Positions 52,643 through 62,420 are shown, counted from the stretch's first letter. The stretch: 64,000 nucleotides of DNA from Pseudomonadota bacterium (GCA_022572885.1 JACZVC010000004.1:1-64000), one strand, 5' to 3'. Notes: generated from the letters alone by a model not told the origin. Made by a program: numbers and translations.

Positions 52643-54523
52643 TCATTGCCGGCGTCTTCGAAACGCGATCAGGGCAAGCGTCAGCAGTGTAACCAGCGAG
52701 GGGACCAGGGCGATATTGATCAGCCGCAGGTTGCGCCCGAGTTTTTCAATGTTTCTGTCGAGGTCGTGTCTGACCTGGCGCAATTCTTTTCGGATCTCCG
52801 CTCGATCGGCGATGTACCGGTCGATCTCCACTCTTTGCTCGTCGCTGAGCGTAAGGATTTGTCCATCTGATTGGTCCGCCTGTAATTCGCTCAGCGCTGT
52901 CTCGGTTTCTTCGAGTTTTGCCTGCAGTTCCTGCTCTTTCGCGCGGAACTGCTGATCCGCTATCCGCCGCAGCGTTTCTACCCTTTCGAACGGGCGGGAA
53001 AAACTGGCGCTGCCTCTAATGCTGATCAGGGCTTCGCTGCCACTGAGATTATCGAGCGCATTGGCGACAAAATCGCCGTTGTTGGCAAATTTCGACAGCA
53101 TTCGCTGACCGAAGAAATTGCTGACTTGCACCCACAGGTGGTTTGCCAGCATGTCCGCATCACCGACGAGAATGATATTGACCGGCTCAAGGGATTGCGC
53201 CAGGTGCGCGGTTTCGGCGGTATCGTCGTCGTTATCGGGCGGAGTGTCGCCGAAAGCGGAGCGCACTTGGCCGCTGAGCCGCGCGGCGATAACATATGGT
53301 TGCCCGGAGGGTTCATAGCCATCTCGCAGGCTGTCCACATCCTGCAGATAAAAAAACCGGCCAATCGGGAGCAAAGCAGAATCCTCGGTCGTTGACAGTA
53401 AGGGCTGCAAAGTCGTGGTTGCGTCATCGGCCAGTGTGAAATGCCCGCTCAAGGCGACGTTGACGCTGCTCAGCAAACCGGTCAGCACGTCCTCGTCATT
53501 CAATTGCGCAGCGCCGAGCCCGAGCATGCCGATGTGCTCAATCGGCCGCGGCCCGCCCGTACTGACGGTCAGTGCAAGCTGCCGGTCAACCACGACCTGT
53601 GCCGGGTCGAACTGCACGCCCCAGGCGGCAAATAACTTCGGAATACCTGAGCTTTGGTCGCCCAGCATTTCATTGAACGGATTCTGCAGATCGGCGGCGG
53701 CGGTATCGGTTTCCGCCAGCGGATCGACAAACACGATCAGGCGCCCACCCTTGAGGACGAACTGATCGATCGCGTAAAGGGTGGTGGTGGGGAGTTGCTT
53801 GGGATGCACCAACATCAGTACATCGATATCCGGCTCGATCTGCAGGCCGTTTTTCGGCAACGCGCGAATCTCGAACATTTCGCTGATCGCTCCATGCACG
53901 GCCCAGGGCTGCTCCGGCGATCGGGTCGCCGGATTCCAGCCACCGGCGAGCGGCAGCTCGCTAAGCAAGCCGATGACGGCACGTTGCGGGTGGCTCAGCG
54001 TGTAGATCAGTTTGCTCAGGTCGTATTCGAGGAATTGCTCGTTGCGTTGCTGGAACGCAGGTACGATGATCACGTCATCGAAATCGTTGGTGCCTACCAG
54101 CCCGAAGTAAACAGAACCGATTCCGCGGCCTGCCTGCATCGCTTGCAGACCATAGTTCATCGCCTGGTCTTCTTCCTCGGAAAACGGCAGTGGATCGATG
54201 ACCTGTAACTCGATCATGCCACCCGAGCGCCGTACGTATTCCTCGAGCATTTCCCTGACGCGGTTTGCATAGATCCTGATGCCGGGGAGTTTTCTGGTCG
54301 CTTCGTCGGAGAAAAAGAAGCGCAGGGTCAACGGTTGATCGATTGTCGCGAGAATCTCCGCGGTGCCTGCCGATACGCTGTACAGGCTGTTTTCCGTCAA
54401 ATCCAGGCGCAAACCCTTGAGAAAGGTATTGCTCAGCAGGATCAATAAAACAAAACCAGCCGCTAGTGCAAGCAGCGAGAGCGCTCCCGTTGTTTTTTGT
54501 GCCATTGCTTTGCTGTCGCTCAT
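52643..54523 (-). CDS. GldG-like ABC auxiliary membrane protein
   Basis: The 626-residue protein has an N-terminal helix (LSLLALAAGFVLLILLSNTFL) and a large exported domain of the GldG/ABC-auxiliary type. Recognisable segments are LDLTENSLYSVSAGT, DPLPFSEEEDQAMNYGLQ, VGTNDFDDVIIVPAF, LDVLMLVHPKQLP-type and LIVFVDPLAETD. A C-terminal helix follows a coiled coil (about 545-600). It is encoded with an ABC-2 permease and ATPase: the permease stop lies 3 bases upstream of this gene. The trio resembles GldA-GldF-GldG, which is also common in bacteria that do not glide. Cargo is unknown. Confidence 0.88.
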   Translation of the reverse strand: MSDSKAMAQKTTGALSLLALAAGFVLLILLSNTFLKGLRLDLTENSLYSVSAGTAEILATIDQPLTLRFFFSDEATRKLPGIRIYANRVREMLEEYVRRSGGMIELQVIDPLPFSEEEDQAMNYGLQAMQAGRGIGSVYFGLVGTNDFDDVIIVPAFQQRNEQFLEYDLSKLIYTLSHPQRAVIGLLSELPLAGGWNPATRSPEQPWAVHGAISEMFEIRALPKNGLQIEPDIDVLMLVHPKQLPTTTLYAIDQFVLKGGRLIVFVDPLAETDTAAADLQNPFNEMLGDQSSGIPKLFAAWGVQFDPAQVVVDRQLALTVSTGGPRPIEHIGMLGLGAAQLNDEDVLTGLLSSVNVALSGHFTLADDATTTLQPLLSTTEDSALLPIGRFFYLQDVDSLRDGYEPSGQPYVIAARLSGQVRSAFGDTPPDNDDDTAETAHLAQSLEPVNIILVGDADMLANHLWVQVSNFFGQRMLSKFANNGDFVANALDNLSGSEALISIRGSASFSRPFERVETLRRIADQQFRAKEQELQAKLEETETALSELQADQSDGQILTLSDEQRVEIDRYIADRAEIRKELRQVRHDLDRNIEKLGRNLRLINIALVPSLVTLLTLALIAFRRRRQ

Positions 54524-54526
54524 GCC

Positions 54527-55261
54527 TTAGTCCGCTTTCTTCAGGTTGAGTACGATGGTGCTCGCATAAAGCCAGCTTGCAATGAGCACGGCAAAAAAGA
54601 CGATATCCCGCAAATCGATCACGCCTTTGGACAGCGCCTGGAAGTGCGTCAAGAAACTGAATGAGGCAACGGTGTCTACGATTAGCTGGGGGAGCCAGCC
54701 GTGCAGGACATCGAGAACCAGCCCGAAGCCACTGAGCAGGAAAAGAAAGCACACGACAACGGTAATGATGAACGCGATAACCTGGTTGCGCGTCGCGGCC
54801 GATATGCAAACGCCGATCGCCATGAAACCGCCTGCCATCAGCAAGCTGCCCAGGTAGGCCGTAGCGATGGCGCCATTATCCGGCTGACCCAGATAGTTCA
54901 CGGTAATCCAGATCGGGAATGTCAGCGCCAGCGCGATTGCTGAGAACGTCCAGGCCGCGAGAAATTTCCCCAAGGTCGCCTGCCAAAGCGTAAGCGGCAG
55001 ACAAAGCAGCAACTCGATGCTGCCGCTGCTGCGTTCCTCGGCCCACAAGCGCATCGATATTGCCGGGATCAGGAACAGGTATAACCAGGGATGAAAGCTG
55101 AAAAAGGACGCCAGGTCGGCTTGGCCTCGCTCAAAAAAATTACCCAGGTAGAAAGTGAAGGCGCCCGAAAGCAGTTGGAAGATAACGATGAAAACGAAAG
55201 CCAGCGGCGTCGAAAAATAGGCTGCGAGTTCTCTTTTGAAAATGACCCTGATCTGGCTCAT
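54527..55261 (-). CDS. ABC-2 type permease (GldF-like)
   Basis: From the ATG at 55261 the protein has 244 residues and six predicted helices. It opens with MSQIRVIFKRELAAYFSTPLAF and has the family element MRLWAEERSSGSIELLLCLPLTLWQ, typical of GldF/ABC-2 permeases. The start overlaps the ATPase stop by four bases (ATGA), and the GldG-like gene follows after 3 bases. I rejected the longer frame starting at 55339 because its extra 26 residues lie inside the ATPase gene and have no family resemblance. Confidence 0.9.
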   Translation of the reverse strand: MSQIRVIFKRELAAYFSTPLAFVFIVIFQLLSGAFTFYLGNFFERGQADLASFFSFHPWLYLFLIPAISMRLWAEERSSGSIELLLCLPLTLWQATLGKFLAAWTFSAIALALTFPIWITVNYLGQPDNGAIATAYLGSLLMAGGFMAIGVCISAATRNQVIAFIITVVVCFLFLLSGFGLVLDVLHGWLPQLIVDTVASFSFLTHFQALSKGVIDLRDIVFFAVLIASWLYASTIVLNLKKAD

Positions 55262-56190
55262 GCGCCGTGCCCCGTCGTAATATTCCTGAACACCTCTTCC
55301 ATGCGACCGCTTTCCAGATGTAATTCCTTGAGGTTCCAATTCTTGTCGCTGGCAAGGCGGCTGATGTCCGGTAACAACGGTTGATTGCCTGCCGGGAAAG
55401 CTGTGATCCGCCCGGTTGCCTGATCCAGTTCAACCGATGCGACCCGGGGAAGCGCCGCAAGATCCGTTTTGATTTGGTCCACGCTGCCGGTGACCAGCGA
55501 GAGACTGACGGCGTTGTGGTAACGCGAACGGGCGATCAGGCCGTCCGGCGTGTCATCCGCCAACAGCCGGCCGCGCGCGATTATCATGACCCGGTTACAG
55601 ACCGCATCCACCTCTTCGAGTATATGGGTCGAAATGACGATGATCTTGTCGGCCGCCATGTCCTGTATCAGTTGTCGCACTTCCTGCTTTTGGTTGGGGT
55701 CGAGACCATCGGTCGGTTCGTCCAGGATCAGAACCTGTGGATCGTGAATAATGGCCTGTGCCAGGCCGACCCGCCGGCGGAATCCCTTGGACAAGGTTTC
55801 CAGCCGCTGGCGCAATACCGGTGCAAGATGCAAACGCTCGATAACATCGCCCAGGCGCGAACGTCGGAAATCGCCGCCCAGACCCCGGATATCGGCGATA
55901 AAGCGCAGAAAGCCTTGTACCGTCATTTCGTCGTATCCGGGCGCCCCTTCGGGCAAATACCCCATACAGGCTTGTGCCGCGACAGGATTGGCGGTCAGCG
56001 AGTGGCCGCAGACGCTGACCGTTCCCGCGCTCGGCGTTATGAACCCCGCGATCATGCGCATGGTGGTGGTTTTGCCCGCGCCATTCGGTCCGAGAAAACC
56101 CAGCACCTGGCCAGGCTCGACGGTGATCGAAAGTGAGTCGACGGCGACCAGGTCACCATAGCGGCGAGTAAGATTTTCCGTTTTGATCAT
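55258..56190 (-). CDS. ABC transporter ATPase (GldA-like)
   Basis: The 310-residue protein has a complete ATPase domain: Walker A GPNGAGKTT near 34, the signature LSKGFRRRVGLAQAI (the Q-like SKG form), Walker B VLILDEPTDGLDP, and the switch HIL. A C-terminal extension of about 90 residues follows, as in ABC-2 drug/gliding-type ATPases. It is the first gene of the three-gene operon with the permease and the GldG-like protein. The gene is preceded by a 568-base gap that should carry the promoter. Confidence 0.92.
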   Translation of the reverse strand: MIKTENLTRRYGDLVAVDSLSITVEPGQVLGFLGPNGAGKTTTMRMIAGFITPSAGTVSVCGHSLTANPVAAQACMGYLPEGAPGYDEMTVQGFLRFIADIRGLGGDFRRSRLGDVIERLHLAPVLRQRLETLSKGFRRRVGLAQAIIHDPQVLILDEPTDGLDPNQKQEVRQLIQDMAADKIIVISTHILEEVDAVCNRVMIIARGRLLADDTPDGLIARSRYHNAVSLSLVTGSVDQIKTDLAALPRVASVELDQATGRITAFPAGNQPLLPDISRLASDKNWNLKELHLESGRMEEVFRNITTGHGA

Positions 56191-56758
56191 GAAACTATTA
56201 TTCCCACGCCAATGACAGGCTCAGGCCAATCTGGCTGCGAGGCGGAATTTAACCACATGACCCGGAACAGAGAAAGGGGAGACGATGCATGGCAAATCCT
56301 CCGGGACTTCGCAGGCTTCGTATTGCTCCGGTTACGGCCACGGCGGCCCGGTGGGCAGCCAACCCATGAAGCTGTCGTCGATCGCCCGAGCCCACACCCG
56401 GAATCCGCGATTCTTGGCAAAAATATGCGGGTTGGAGTGTGATCCATGTCGTGGTCAGGACAAGAACCGGGTGCGATGCTGGTCACGTGGAGTTGACGAA
56501 CTTATGGACGACATCGAATATTCAGGTTCCCAACGTATAATCTTGCCGAAAGACATCTTCAATCGCCCGCAGGTCTACCTTGGCGGGGCGATGGAGGATG
56601 TCGAGGTGAGCTGTGACCTTGAGCTCGATGGGTTCTCGACGCCAGTTTATGTCAAATTGACGGTCTGGTGTCTGCTCGTCCTGATGGGCTGTCTGATTCC
56701 TTCAGCCGCCGGATAGGCGCCTGAGGAATACCTAATTCCGACAGGCTCCCCATGCGCC
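56191..56758. other. 568-base gap with a short repeat and no clear gene
   Basis: This stretch lies between the ABC operon and the TPR gene, both on the minus strand. It contains copy 4 of the dispersed repeat (56411-56433). A plus-strand frame from 56504 to 56716 encodes about 70 residues with a hydrophobic end (VWCLLVLMGCLI). It shows no family resemblance and no good ribosome site, so I do not call it a gene. Confidence 0.4.
56411..56433 (+). repeat. Dispersed intergenic repeat, copy 4
   Basis: TTCTTGGCAAAAATATGCGG followed by GTT matches copy 1 with one indel. Upstream, GGAATCCGCGAT (56400-56411) is identical to copy 1, and the block extends back to GCCCGAGCCC (about 56384). Confidence 0.55.
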
Positions 56759-58300
56759 TTATTCCCGATCGACGACCACCGGTTCTGACTCGCGCAGCGC
56801 AGCTCTCGCCTTGCGGCGTACGAAAGCGTATTGGTATTGGTCGAAAGAACTGTATTCGATGGCCTTCTTGTAATACTGGTGCGCCAGAGCCGTTTTCCCG
56901 TCACGCATATAGGCGGTCGCCAGCAGGTTGAGAAGATAGGGATTTTCCGAGCTGACGTTTTTCAGGAAAAGGATCGCTTGTCCCGGCTCGCCCGAGGCCA
57001 GGTGAACTTCGCCTTGAAGTTGCGCAATCTTTTGCTCGAGGTTCGCGTCGTTGTCTGGTGACAGCGTGCGGCTCAGTTTAACGATTAGCCGTCGGGCCTT
57101 GCGAACATCGTTCCTGACCAATGCGACCCTGGCCGTGTTGAACATATAGGCGCTCTCGATCGCGACCAGGCCGCGCTCATCGCCGGCCGACTCCTCGCAG
57201 ATTCTAAGGATGTTGTCATAGACGTCCTGGGCCGAGCCGTGGTCGCCGTATTCAAGATAGGTATCTCCCAGGCGGTGCAGAAAATAAATATCGCCGCCGC
57301 GCGCCTGCCGGTCGATGATCGGGTTGTCACTGCCACTGATCGATGTCTTTCGGTAAAGCACACTCAAGTGCTTGATCGCCTCCGGGAAATTGCCGTCATC
57401 GATCAGAGAATCGACCAACGCGACCTGGTATTCGAGGTCTTGCGCCGGATCGGATTCAGCATCGAGTCTTGCAATCAGTATTTCCTGGGCAATCTTTGAA
57501 TCGCCGCTCAGCGTCAGCGCGTTGGCCATCAAGACATAGCCTTGCCAACGACCCGGGTCTATCCTGATCGCGTTCTCCGCCATGCGCATGGCTTTATCGT
57601 ATTTCCAGGTCTTGAGATAAAAACCACCGAGCGCCAGGTAGGCTTCGGCACGATCCGGGATCAGCGATCTTTCCTTTTCAAACGCGATATAGGCACGGTA
57701 ATGATCCTTCAGCGCCAGGTACTGGTTGGCCAGGCTTTGCCAGGCGAGCGCCGAAACCGGGTATTTTTTTACCGCGGCGAGATGCGCATCCCTGGCCGCC
57801 GGAACCAGGCCGCCCTGGTTGAGCGATCGTCCCAGGTACAACAGCACCTCGGCGTCGTTAGGATAGGTTGCAGACAGTTCGAGCAGCAGATCCTTTCGCA
57901 GGCGGTTTTTCAGAAGTAATTTAACGAACCGGCGTTCGTTTTTTGGCAGCAGATAAAGATTCGCACCGGCCCTGACCCGATGCCAGTTCGCTTTCGGTAC
58001 ATCCAGGATACCGAGTTGCAAGTGAGCGCGGACAAACTCAGGATCCAGCTTCAGCGCTTTACGATAAAGACGAATGGCGCTATCGATATCAAAATTCCAT
58101 TGTTTGTGACGTGCGTGTCTGAAGTACTCCCGGGCTTTCGAACTGCTGGTCGTGATCGGCAGCGTTGCCGGCTGCTGTGCGGGGATCGTACCGATGTCGA
58201 GGGTCTGCTCCACCAGTCCATCGAGTTCCGGGATGCCGGCCACTGCCCAGCTTCCGGCCAGGACCGGGAGCAGGAAAAGGGTAGGCAGAATCCGGTTCAT
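56759..58300 (-). CDS. Secreted TPR protein
   Basis: The 513-residue protein has a signal peptide (MNRILPTLFLLPVLAGSWAVAG) and then almost continuous TPR-like helices. Examples are FDIDSAIRLYRKALKLDPEFVRAHLQLGILD and KYDKAMRMAENAIRIDPGRWQGYVLMANAL. No catalytic domain is seen. It is probably a periplasmic scaffold or part of an envelope assembly. It is separated from the EF-G-like gene upstream by 175 bases. I recognise no specific ortholog. Confidence 0.85.
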   Translation of the reverse strand: MNRILPTLFLLPVLAGSWAVAGIPELDGLVEQTLDIGTIPAQQPATLPITTSSSKAREYFRHARHKQWNFDIDSAIRLYRKALKLDPEFVRAHLQLGILDVPKANWHRVRAGANLYLLPKNERRFVKLLLKNRLRKDLLLELSATYPNDAEVLLYLGRSLNQGGLVPAARDAHLAAVKKYPVSALAWQSLANQYLALKDHYRAYIAFEKERSLIPDRAEAYLALGGFYLKTWKYDKAMRMAENAIRIDPGRWQGYVLMANALTLSGDSKIAQEILIARLDAESDPAQDLEYQVALVDSLIDDGNFPEAIKHLSVLYRKTSISGSDNPIIDRQARGGDIYFLHRLGDTYLEYGDHGSAQDVYDNILRICEESAGDERGLVAIESAYMFNTARVALVRNDVRKARRLIVKLSRTLSPDNDANLEQKIAQLQGEVHLASGEPGQAILFLKNVSSENPYLLNLLATAYMRDGKTALAHQYYKKAIEYSSFDQYQYAFVRRKARAALRESEPVVVDRE

Positions 58301-58475
58301 TCTAAAAAGGTGCTTTTCGATCCACGAAATATACTCGGGAGTGACGCCGATGACGTATTAATAACCGTTTGGACGGCCACGGAAAAGGGCGGTTGGTGGT
58401 CCTTGAGACCAGCGGTGGTCCTGGCGCGCTGAGGTGCAGGACCCCCGGTTCTGTCAGAGTGTCCCGCTTTGCAGC

Positions 58476-60527
58476 TCAGGCGTTGTCAGCGACCTGAAAA
58501 GAAGTCGACATCTCTTTCTGGAGGGGCGCCGGCACTGGCTGATAATGACTAAAAGCCATCGTGAAGCTGCCGACACCGCCAGTCAAAGAGCCCAGCCTGG
58601 TCTGGTAATTTTCCAGCTCGGCCAGCGGCACTTCTCCGTCTATACGGACCTGGTTGCCGGTGAGAACTTCGTTGCCGTTGATGCGACCACGACGCGAGGA
58701 CAAATCGCCGGCGATATCGCCCATGTGATCGCCCGGCACGGTGATTTCAATCTTGACGATGGGTTCGAGGATGATCGGCTTGGCCTGCTTGATGGCTTTA
58801 ACGAACGCTTTTTTCCCTGCCGCGACGAACGCAACTTCTTTGGAGTCAACGGGATGGTATTTGCCATCGTAAACGGTAACCCGAATATCTTGCATTGCGT
58901 ATCCGGCGATCGCACCGGATGTCAGTATCTGGCGCACTCCTTTTTCGACCGCCGGTATGAACTGGTATGGAATCGAACCACCAACGACCTTGTTGACGAA
59001 TTCGAAACCCTGGTCCCTCGGTAGTGGCTCGATGCGCAGAAAAACTTCGCCAAACTGGCCGGCACCGCCAGTTTGTTTCTTGTGACGGTGGTGACCCTCG
59101 GCCTTGCGGGTGATGGTTTCGCGATAAGGGATACTGGGCGGCCGGGTGTTGACCTCGACGTGAAAGCGCTCTTTCATGCGCTCCATTATCGCGCGCAGGT
59201 GAAGTTCGCCACTGCCGCGCAGGACAGTTTCGTTGGCGGCCGCATGGTGCTCCACGACGAGGCTGGGGTCTTCCGCCGAAAGTTTTGCAAGCGCTTCGGA
59301 CAATTTTTGTTCGTCACCCCGTCGTTTTGGCGTGATCGCAACACCATGCATCGGTGGTGGACTGCTAACGGCCTCCAGATGGAAGCGATCCTCGTCATGC
59401 GAATCATGCAGCACCGAGTCGAATTCGATTTCATCCACTTTTGCTACCGCACAAATATCGCCAGGTATGCCTCTGACCATTTCGACATGCTCTTTCCCCT
59501 GCAGGCGATACAAATGGGATACCTTGAACGGCTTTCGCGCATCGCCGATAAAAAGCTGGGTATTTGGCGAGATCGTACCCTGGTGAATACGGAAAATTCC
59601 CATGCGTCCGATAAACGGGTCAACGATGACTTTGAACACATGGGCGATCACATGTTTATCCGCATCCGGCTCCACCTTTACTGCCTCGGCATTGTCTCCC
59701 TCGCCCTTGATAAACGGTGGCGGGTTGCCCTCCATTGGATTTGGCATCAGCTGCGCAAATATATTGAGCAACTGGTTGATTCCCGCCCCGGTTTCCGCCG
59801 ACACGAAACAGACCGGGACCAGGTGGCCGCGGCGCATGGCTTTTTCGAAAACGTCATGTAACTGCGACGGGTTCATGTCCTGTCCCTGTTCGAGGTATAC
59901 CTCCATCAGTTCCTCATCGAGTTCAACAACCTGGTCGATAATTTCAGTGTGCGCCTCCTCTACAGATGAGAAATCGACGGCTTCTTCGTTTTTCGGCTCG
60001 AAATAACAGTCAATGACCTTTTTCGCGTCATCGGCTGGCAGGTTGACGGGCAGACATTCGTTGCCGAATGTCTCCCTGATATCGTTCATCAACTGCTGCA
60101 GGTCTATGCCCGGCACATCAATGTGGTTGATGATGATCATACGGCACAGACCGTCTTTGGCTGCGGCTTCCATCATCCTTCGGGTCACCAGTTCGATACC
60201 GTGTTCCGCGTGGATAACCACGGCCACGGTCTCGACGGCCGGTAAAATCGCGATACTGCGCCCGGCAAAGTCCGGGTATCCGGGAGTGTCTATCAGGTTG
60301 ATGTGGGCGCCTTCATGCTCAAGCGAGCAAACGGCGGTTTCCAGCGAATGGCCCAGTTCTTTTTCGTGGGGATCGAAATCACAAACCGTGCTGCCTCGCT
60401 CCACGGTTCCTCGCGAGCGGATGGTCCCGGTTTTTTCCATCAATGCTTCGGCCAGCGTGGTTTTGCCGGCCGCGCTGTGGCCGACAAGGGCTATGTTGCG
60501 GATATCCGCAGATTGATAACTGCTCAC
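58476..60527 (-). CDS. EF-G-like translational GTPase (EF-G2 type) with altered G4 motif
   Basis: The 683-residue protein starts at GTG (AAGGAAG 9 bases upstream). It has G1 GHSAAGKT (16-23), G3 DTPGY (80-84), domains II-V of elongation factor G and a late EF-G domain IV/V region (GSIPYQFIPAVEKGV, GDISSRRG-like). Two departures matter. The catalytic histidine position of DTPGH is tyrosine, as in EF-G2/FusA2-type paralogues. G4 reads NHID (134-137) instead of NKxD. The latter could change guanine binding. It may act in ribosome recycling or stress translation rather than ordinary elongation. It is not the housekeeping FusA. Confidence 0.9.
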   Translation of the reverse strand: MSSYQSADIRNIALVGHSAAGKTTLAEALMEKTGTIRSRGTVERGSTVCDFDPHEKELGHSLETAVCSLEHEGAHINLIDTPGYPDFAGRSIAILPAVETVAVVIHAEHGIELVTRRMMEAAAKDGLCRMIIINHIDVPGIDLQQLMNDIRETFGNECLPVNLPADDAKKVIDCYFEPKNEEAVDFSSVEEAHTEIIDQVVELDEELMEVYLEQGQDMNPSQLHDVFEKAMRRGHLVPVCFVSAETGAGINQLLNIFAQLMPNPMEGNPPPFIKGEGDNAEAVKVEPDADKHVIAHVFKVIVDPFIGRMGIFRIHQGTISPNTQLFIGDARKPFKVSHLYRLQGKEHVEMVRGIPGDICAVAKVDEIEFDSVLHDSHDEDRFHLEAVSSPPPMHGVAITPKRRGDEQKLSEALAKLSAEDPSLVVEHHAAANETVLRGSGELHLRAIMERMKERFHVEVNTRPPSIPYRETITRKAEGHHRHKKQTGGAGQFGEVFLRIEPLPRDQGFEFVNKVVGGSIPYQFIPAVEKGVRQILTSGAIAGYAMQDIRVTVYDGKYHPVDSKEVAFVAAGKKAFVKAIKQAKPIILEPIVKIEITVPGDHMGDIAGDLSSRRGRINGNEVLTGNQVRIDGEVPLAELENYQTRLGSLTGGVGSFTMAFSHYQPVPAPLQKEMSTSFQVADNA

Positions 60528-60700
60528 GGCGCTTCTTCCTTTTTTTATGTTCTACAGCATCAGCTTGACCCGTCGTCGGCGGAAACAATCGGATCCGGCA
60601 AACGCCTTTCTGTCTCGCGGTCCGTTGGCGAAGCATCATGCACGCTGACGGGCCGGACTGGGAACTGACCGATCAGATCGCCCTGACCGGTATTCCAATA

Positions 60701-60970
60701 TTAATTTGATTTAAGTACGGCGTATATGCGGTCTTTGTGCAGCAGACGTTTCTTCTTAACGTCTTCGCAATATTGATTATTGCGGGGCTCGACACCTTGT
60801 TCTATACGTATAACTTCGCGATTCAGCCGGGTGTAATCATCGGCGAGGTGGGCAAAGGTCTCGTCTGATTCCCAAAGTTTGTCTATCAACTCAGAAAACT
60901 CCGGGAATTCGTGCTGAAGATCGTGATTCTGGCCCATTATTGAGTCGATATTGATTAGATCTGCACTCAT
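60701..60970 (-). CDS. DUF465/YdcH-family small protein
   Basis: The 89-residue protein matches the YdcH/DUF465 family: HDLQHEFPEFSELIDKLWESDETFAHLADDYTRLNREVIRIE and the closing KKKRLLHKDRIYAVLKS. It is a small soluble helical hairpin protein of unknown role. It is on the minus strand, 173 bases upstream of the EF-G-like gene, so it may have its own transcript. Confidence 0.92.
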   Translation of the reverse strand: MSADLINIDSIMGQNHDLQHEFPEFSELIDKLWESDETFAHLADDYTRLNREVIRIEQGVEPRNNQYCEDVKKKRLLHKDRIYAVLKSN

Positions 60971-61222
60971 CGGCGTCTACCCCCTGTAGATAGGTCTGGA
61001 ATGTGGATTAAGGTATTCGTTTGCTTCTCCTGGCGTGCCTGGCGCTGGTCGTCGGACCAGGGCCTTGTCGGGTTACGAGACCAATATAGCGCGCACGGAG
61101 CAGACCTGCATTCCTGCAATGCAGCAATTGAAAAAAACCCTTGATTACAAGGAGTTGAATTTTGGGGGAGGCGCTTTTGGGAGCAGTAGAGGGGACGAGG
61201 GGCGAAAGCAGGCGCAACGGGC

Positions 61223-61423
61223 CTATTCTTGGTTTTCGACTTCTTTGAGCGCCCGCATGATGCCGTCAAGACCCACTATTCTGTCTTTGTCTTTCTTCTT
61301 GCAACTGCGGAAGTATTTGCTAAAAGCCGCGACCTGGCCAGGTTCCGCCTGGCGCAGATAGGACAGGACATCCGTATAGGTACGATCTTCTTTATCGCCG
61401 ATTGTTGGATTTTGCGCTGCCAT
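61223..61423 (-). CDS. Small protein of unknown function
   Basis: The ATG at 61423 follows GGGAG six bases upstream. The 66-residue product is hydrophilic and helical, with several lysines and a KKKDKD run near the middle. I see no recognised domain. It stands alone on the minus strand between the YdcH gene and the EamA transporter. Confidence 0.55.
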   Translation of the reverse strand: MAAQNPTIGDKEDRTYTDVLSYLRQAEPGQVAAFSKYFRSCKKKDKDRIVGLDGIMRALKEVENQE

Positions 61424-61535
61424 AACGGGCTCCCTACCCATTGCCGTGTCTGTACCATAGCCCGTGGTCGGATTGGCCCACCGTGAACCAGTTCGCAGTT
61501 CGGGAAATTGCTGTAATGGTTGAAAACAGGGGCTT

Positions 61536-62420
61536 TCAGGTGGCCGCCGGTGGTGTGGCAGCGCGAGGTTTGCGGATCTGGCGCATCAGGATCAGCAGGA
61601 CTCCCAGCAGGGTACAGCTGCCACCGGCTATCATGCGCGGCGTCAACTGGTCACCCATCAAAGTTACGCCGAAGATCACCGCGAAAACCGTGGCCAGCAA
61701 AAACGTGGGCATGACCAGCGACAGATCATAGCGCTGGATCAGGTAATACATGCCGCTGTGGGCGAGAACGCTGGCAGCCAGCGCCGTAAAAAGAACTGCT
61801 CCCCAGACCGACAGATCGGCCTGCAGCAAAATCGCAAACTGCCCGGGCTCAACTGCCAGGGACAGGCCGAGGAGTAGCGGCCAGCTGATCATCGCGATCC
61901 AGCTTTGTAGTTCAAAAACACCGACGCCGGTCAATTTCTTGGCGACCAGCAGCCCGCTGGCGCCGAACAGTGAGCCGAGAACCACCAGGGCGAGGGCGTT
62001 TCGATAGGCGAAGACTTGCGGGTCGAAACTTATCAGCATGATGCCGCCAAAAGCCATCGACAGGCCCAGCCAGCGCCAGAACCTGATTTTCTCGCCGAGA
62101 AACAGCATCGACAACACCGTCGCAAAAGGAATGCCAAGCTGCATCGCGATGGCAACGCTGGATACATCTGCGGCCATCGCGAGCCCGGTATAGGTCAGCG
62201 CAAAATGTATGCCGCCGGTAGCGACCGCGACAAAAATGACGGCGGGCATCTGGCCTCGATGGATTTTAAGAACCGGTAGCAGCACTATCGCGACGATGGC
62301 GAAGCGCAGGAAAGTAAACAGGATGGGTGGGATCTGCCCAACGCCATATTTGGCGACGACCACATTTAGGCCCCAGATCAGGTTGATCAGCAGGATCAGG
62401 AGTAGGTCTTTAGCAGCCAA
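61536..62420 (-). CDS. EamA-family (DMT) transporter
   Basis: I chose the TTG at 62420 (AGGA about 7 bases upstream), giving 294 residues, the normal length for this family. An ATG at 62504 would overlap the divergent gene and add unrelated residues. Ten hydrophobic helices form two EamA repeats: NLIWGLNVVVAKYG with FLRFAIVAIVLLPVL, and the second repeat beginning YRNALALVVLGSLFGASGLLVAKK. Such proteins export metabolites or amino acids. The substrate is unknown. It is divergent from the DUF1232 gene. Confidence 0.88.
   Translation of the reverse strand: MAAKDLLLILLINLIWGLNVVVAKYGVGQIPPILFTFLRFAIVAIVLLPVLKIHRGQMPAVIFVAVATGGIHFALTYTGLAMAADVSSVAIAMQLGIPFATVLSMLFLGEKIRFWRWLGLSMAFGGIMLISFDPQVFAYRNALALVVLGSLFGASGLLVAKKLTGVGVFELQSWIAMISWPLLLGLSLAVEPGQFAILLQADLSVWGAVLFTALAASVLAHSGMYYLIQRYDLSLVMPTFLLATVFAVIFGVTLMGDQLTPRMIAGGSCTLLGVLLILMRQIRKPRAATPPAAT

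Noticed and set aside
56504-56716. Plus-strand frame of about 70 codons with hydrophobic end
   Set aside because: No family resemblance and no usable ribosome site. Placed in the gap description instead.
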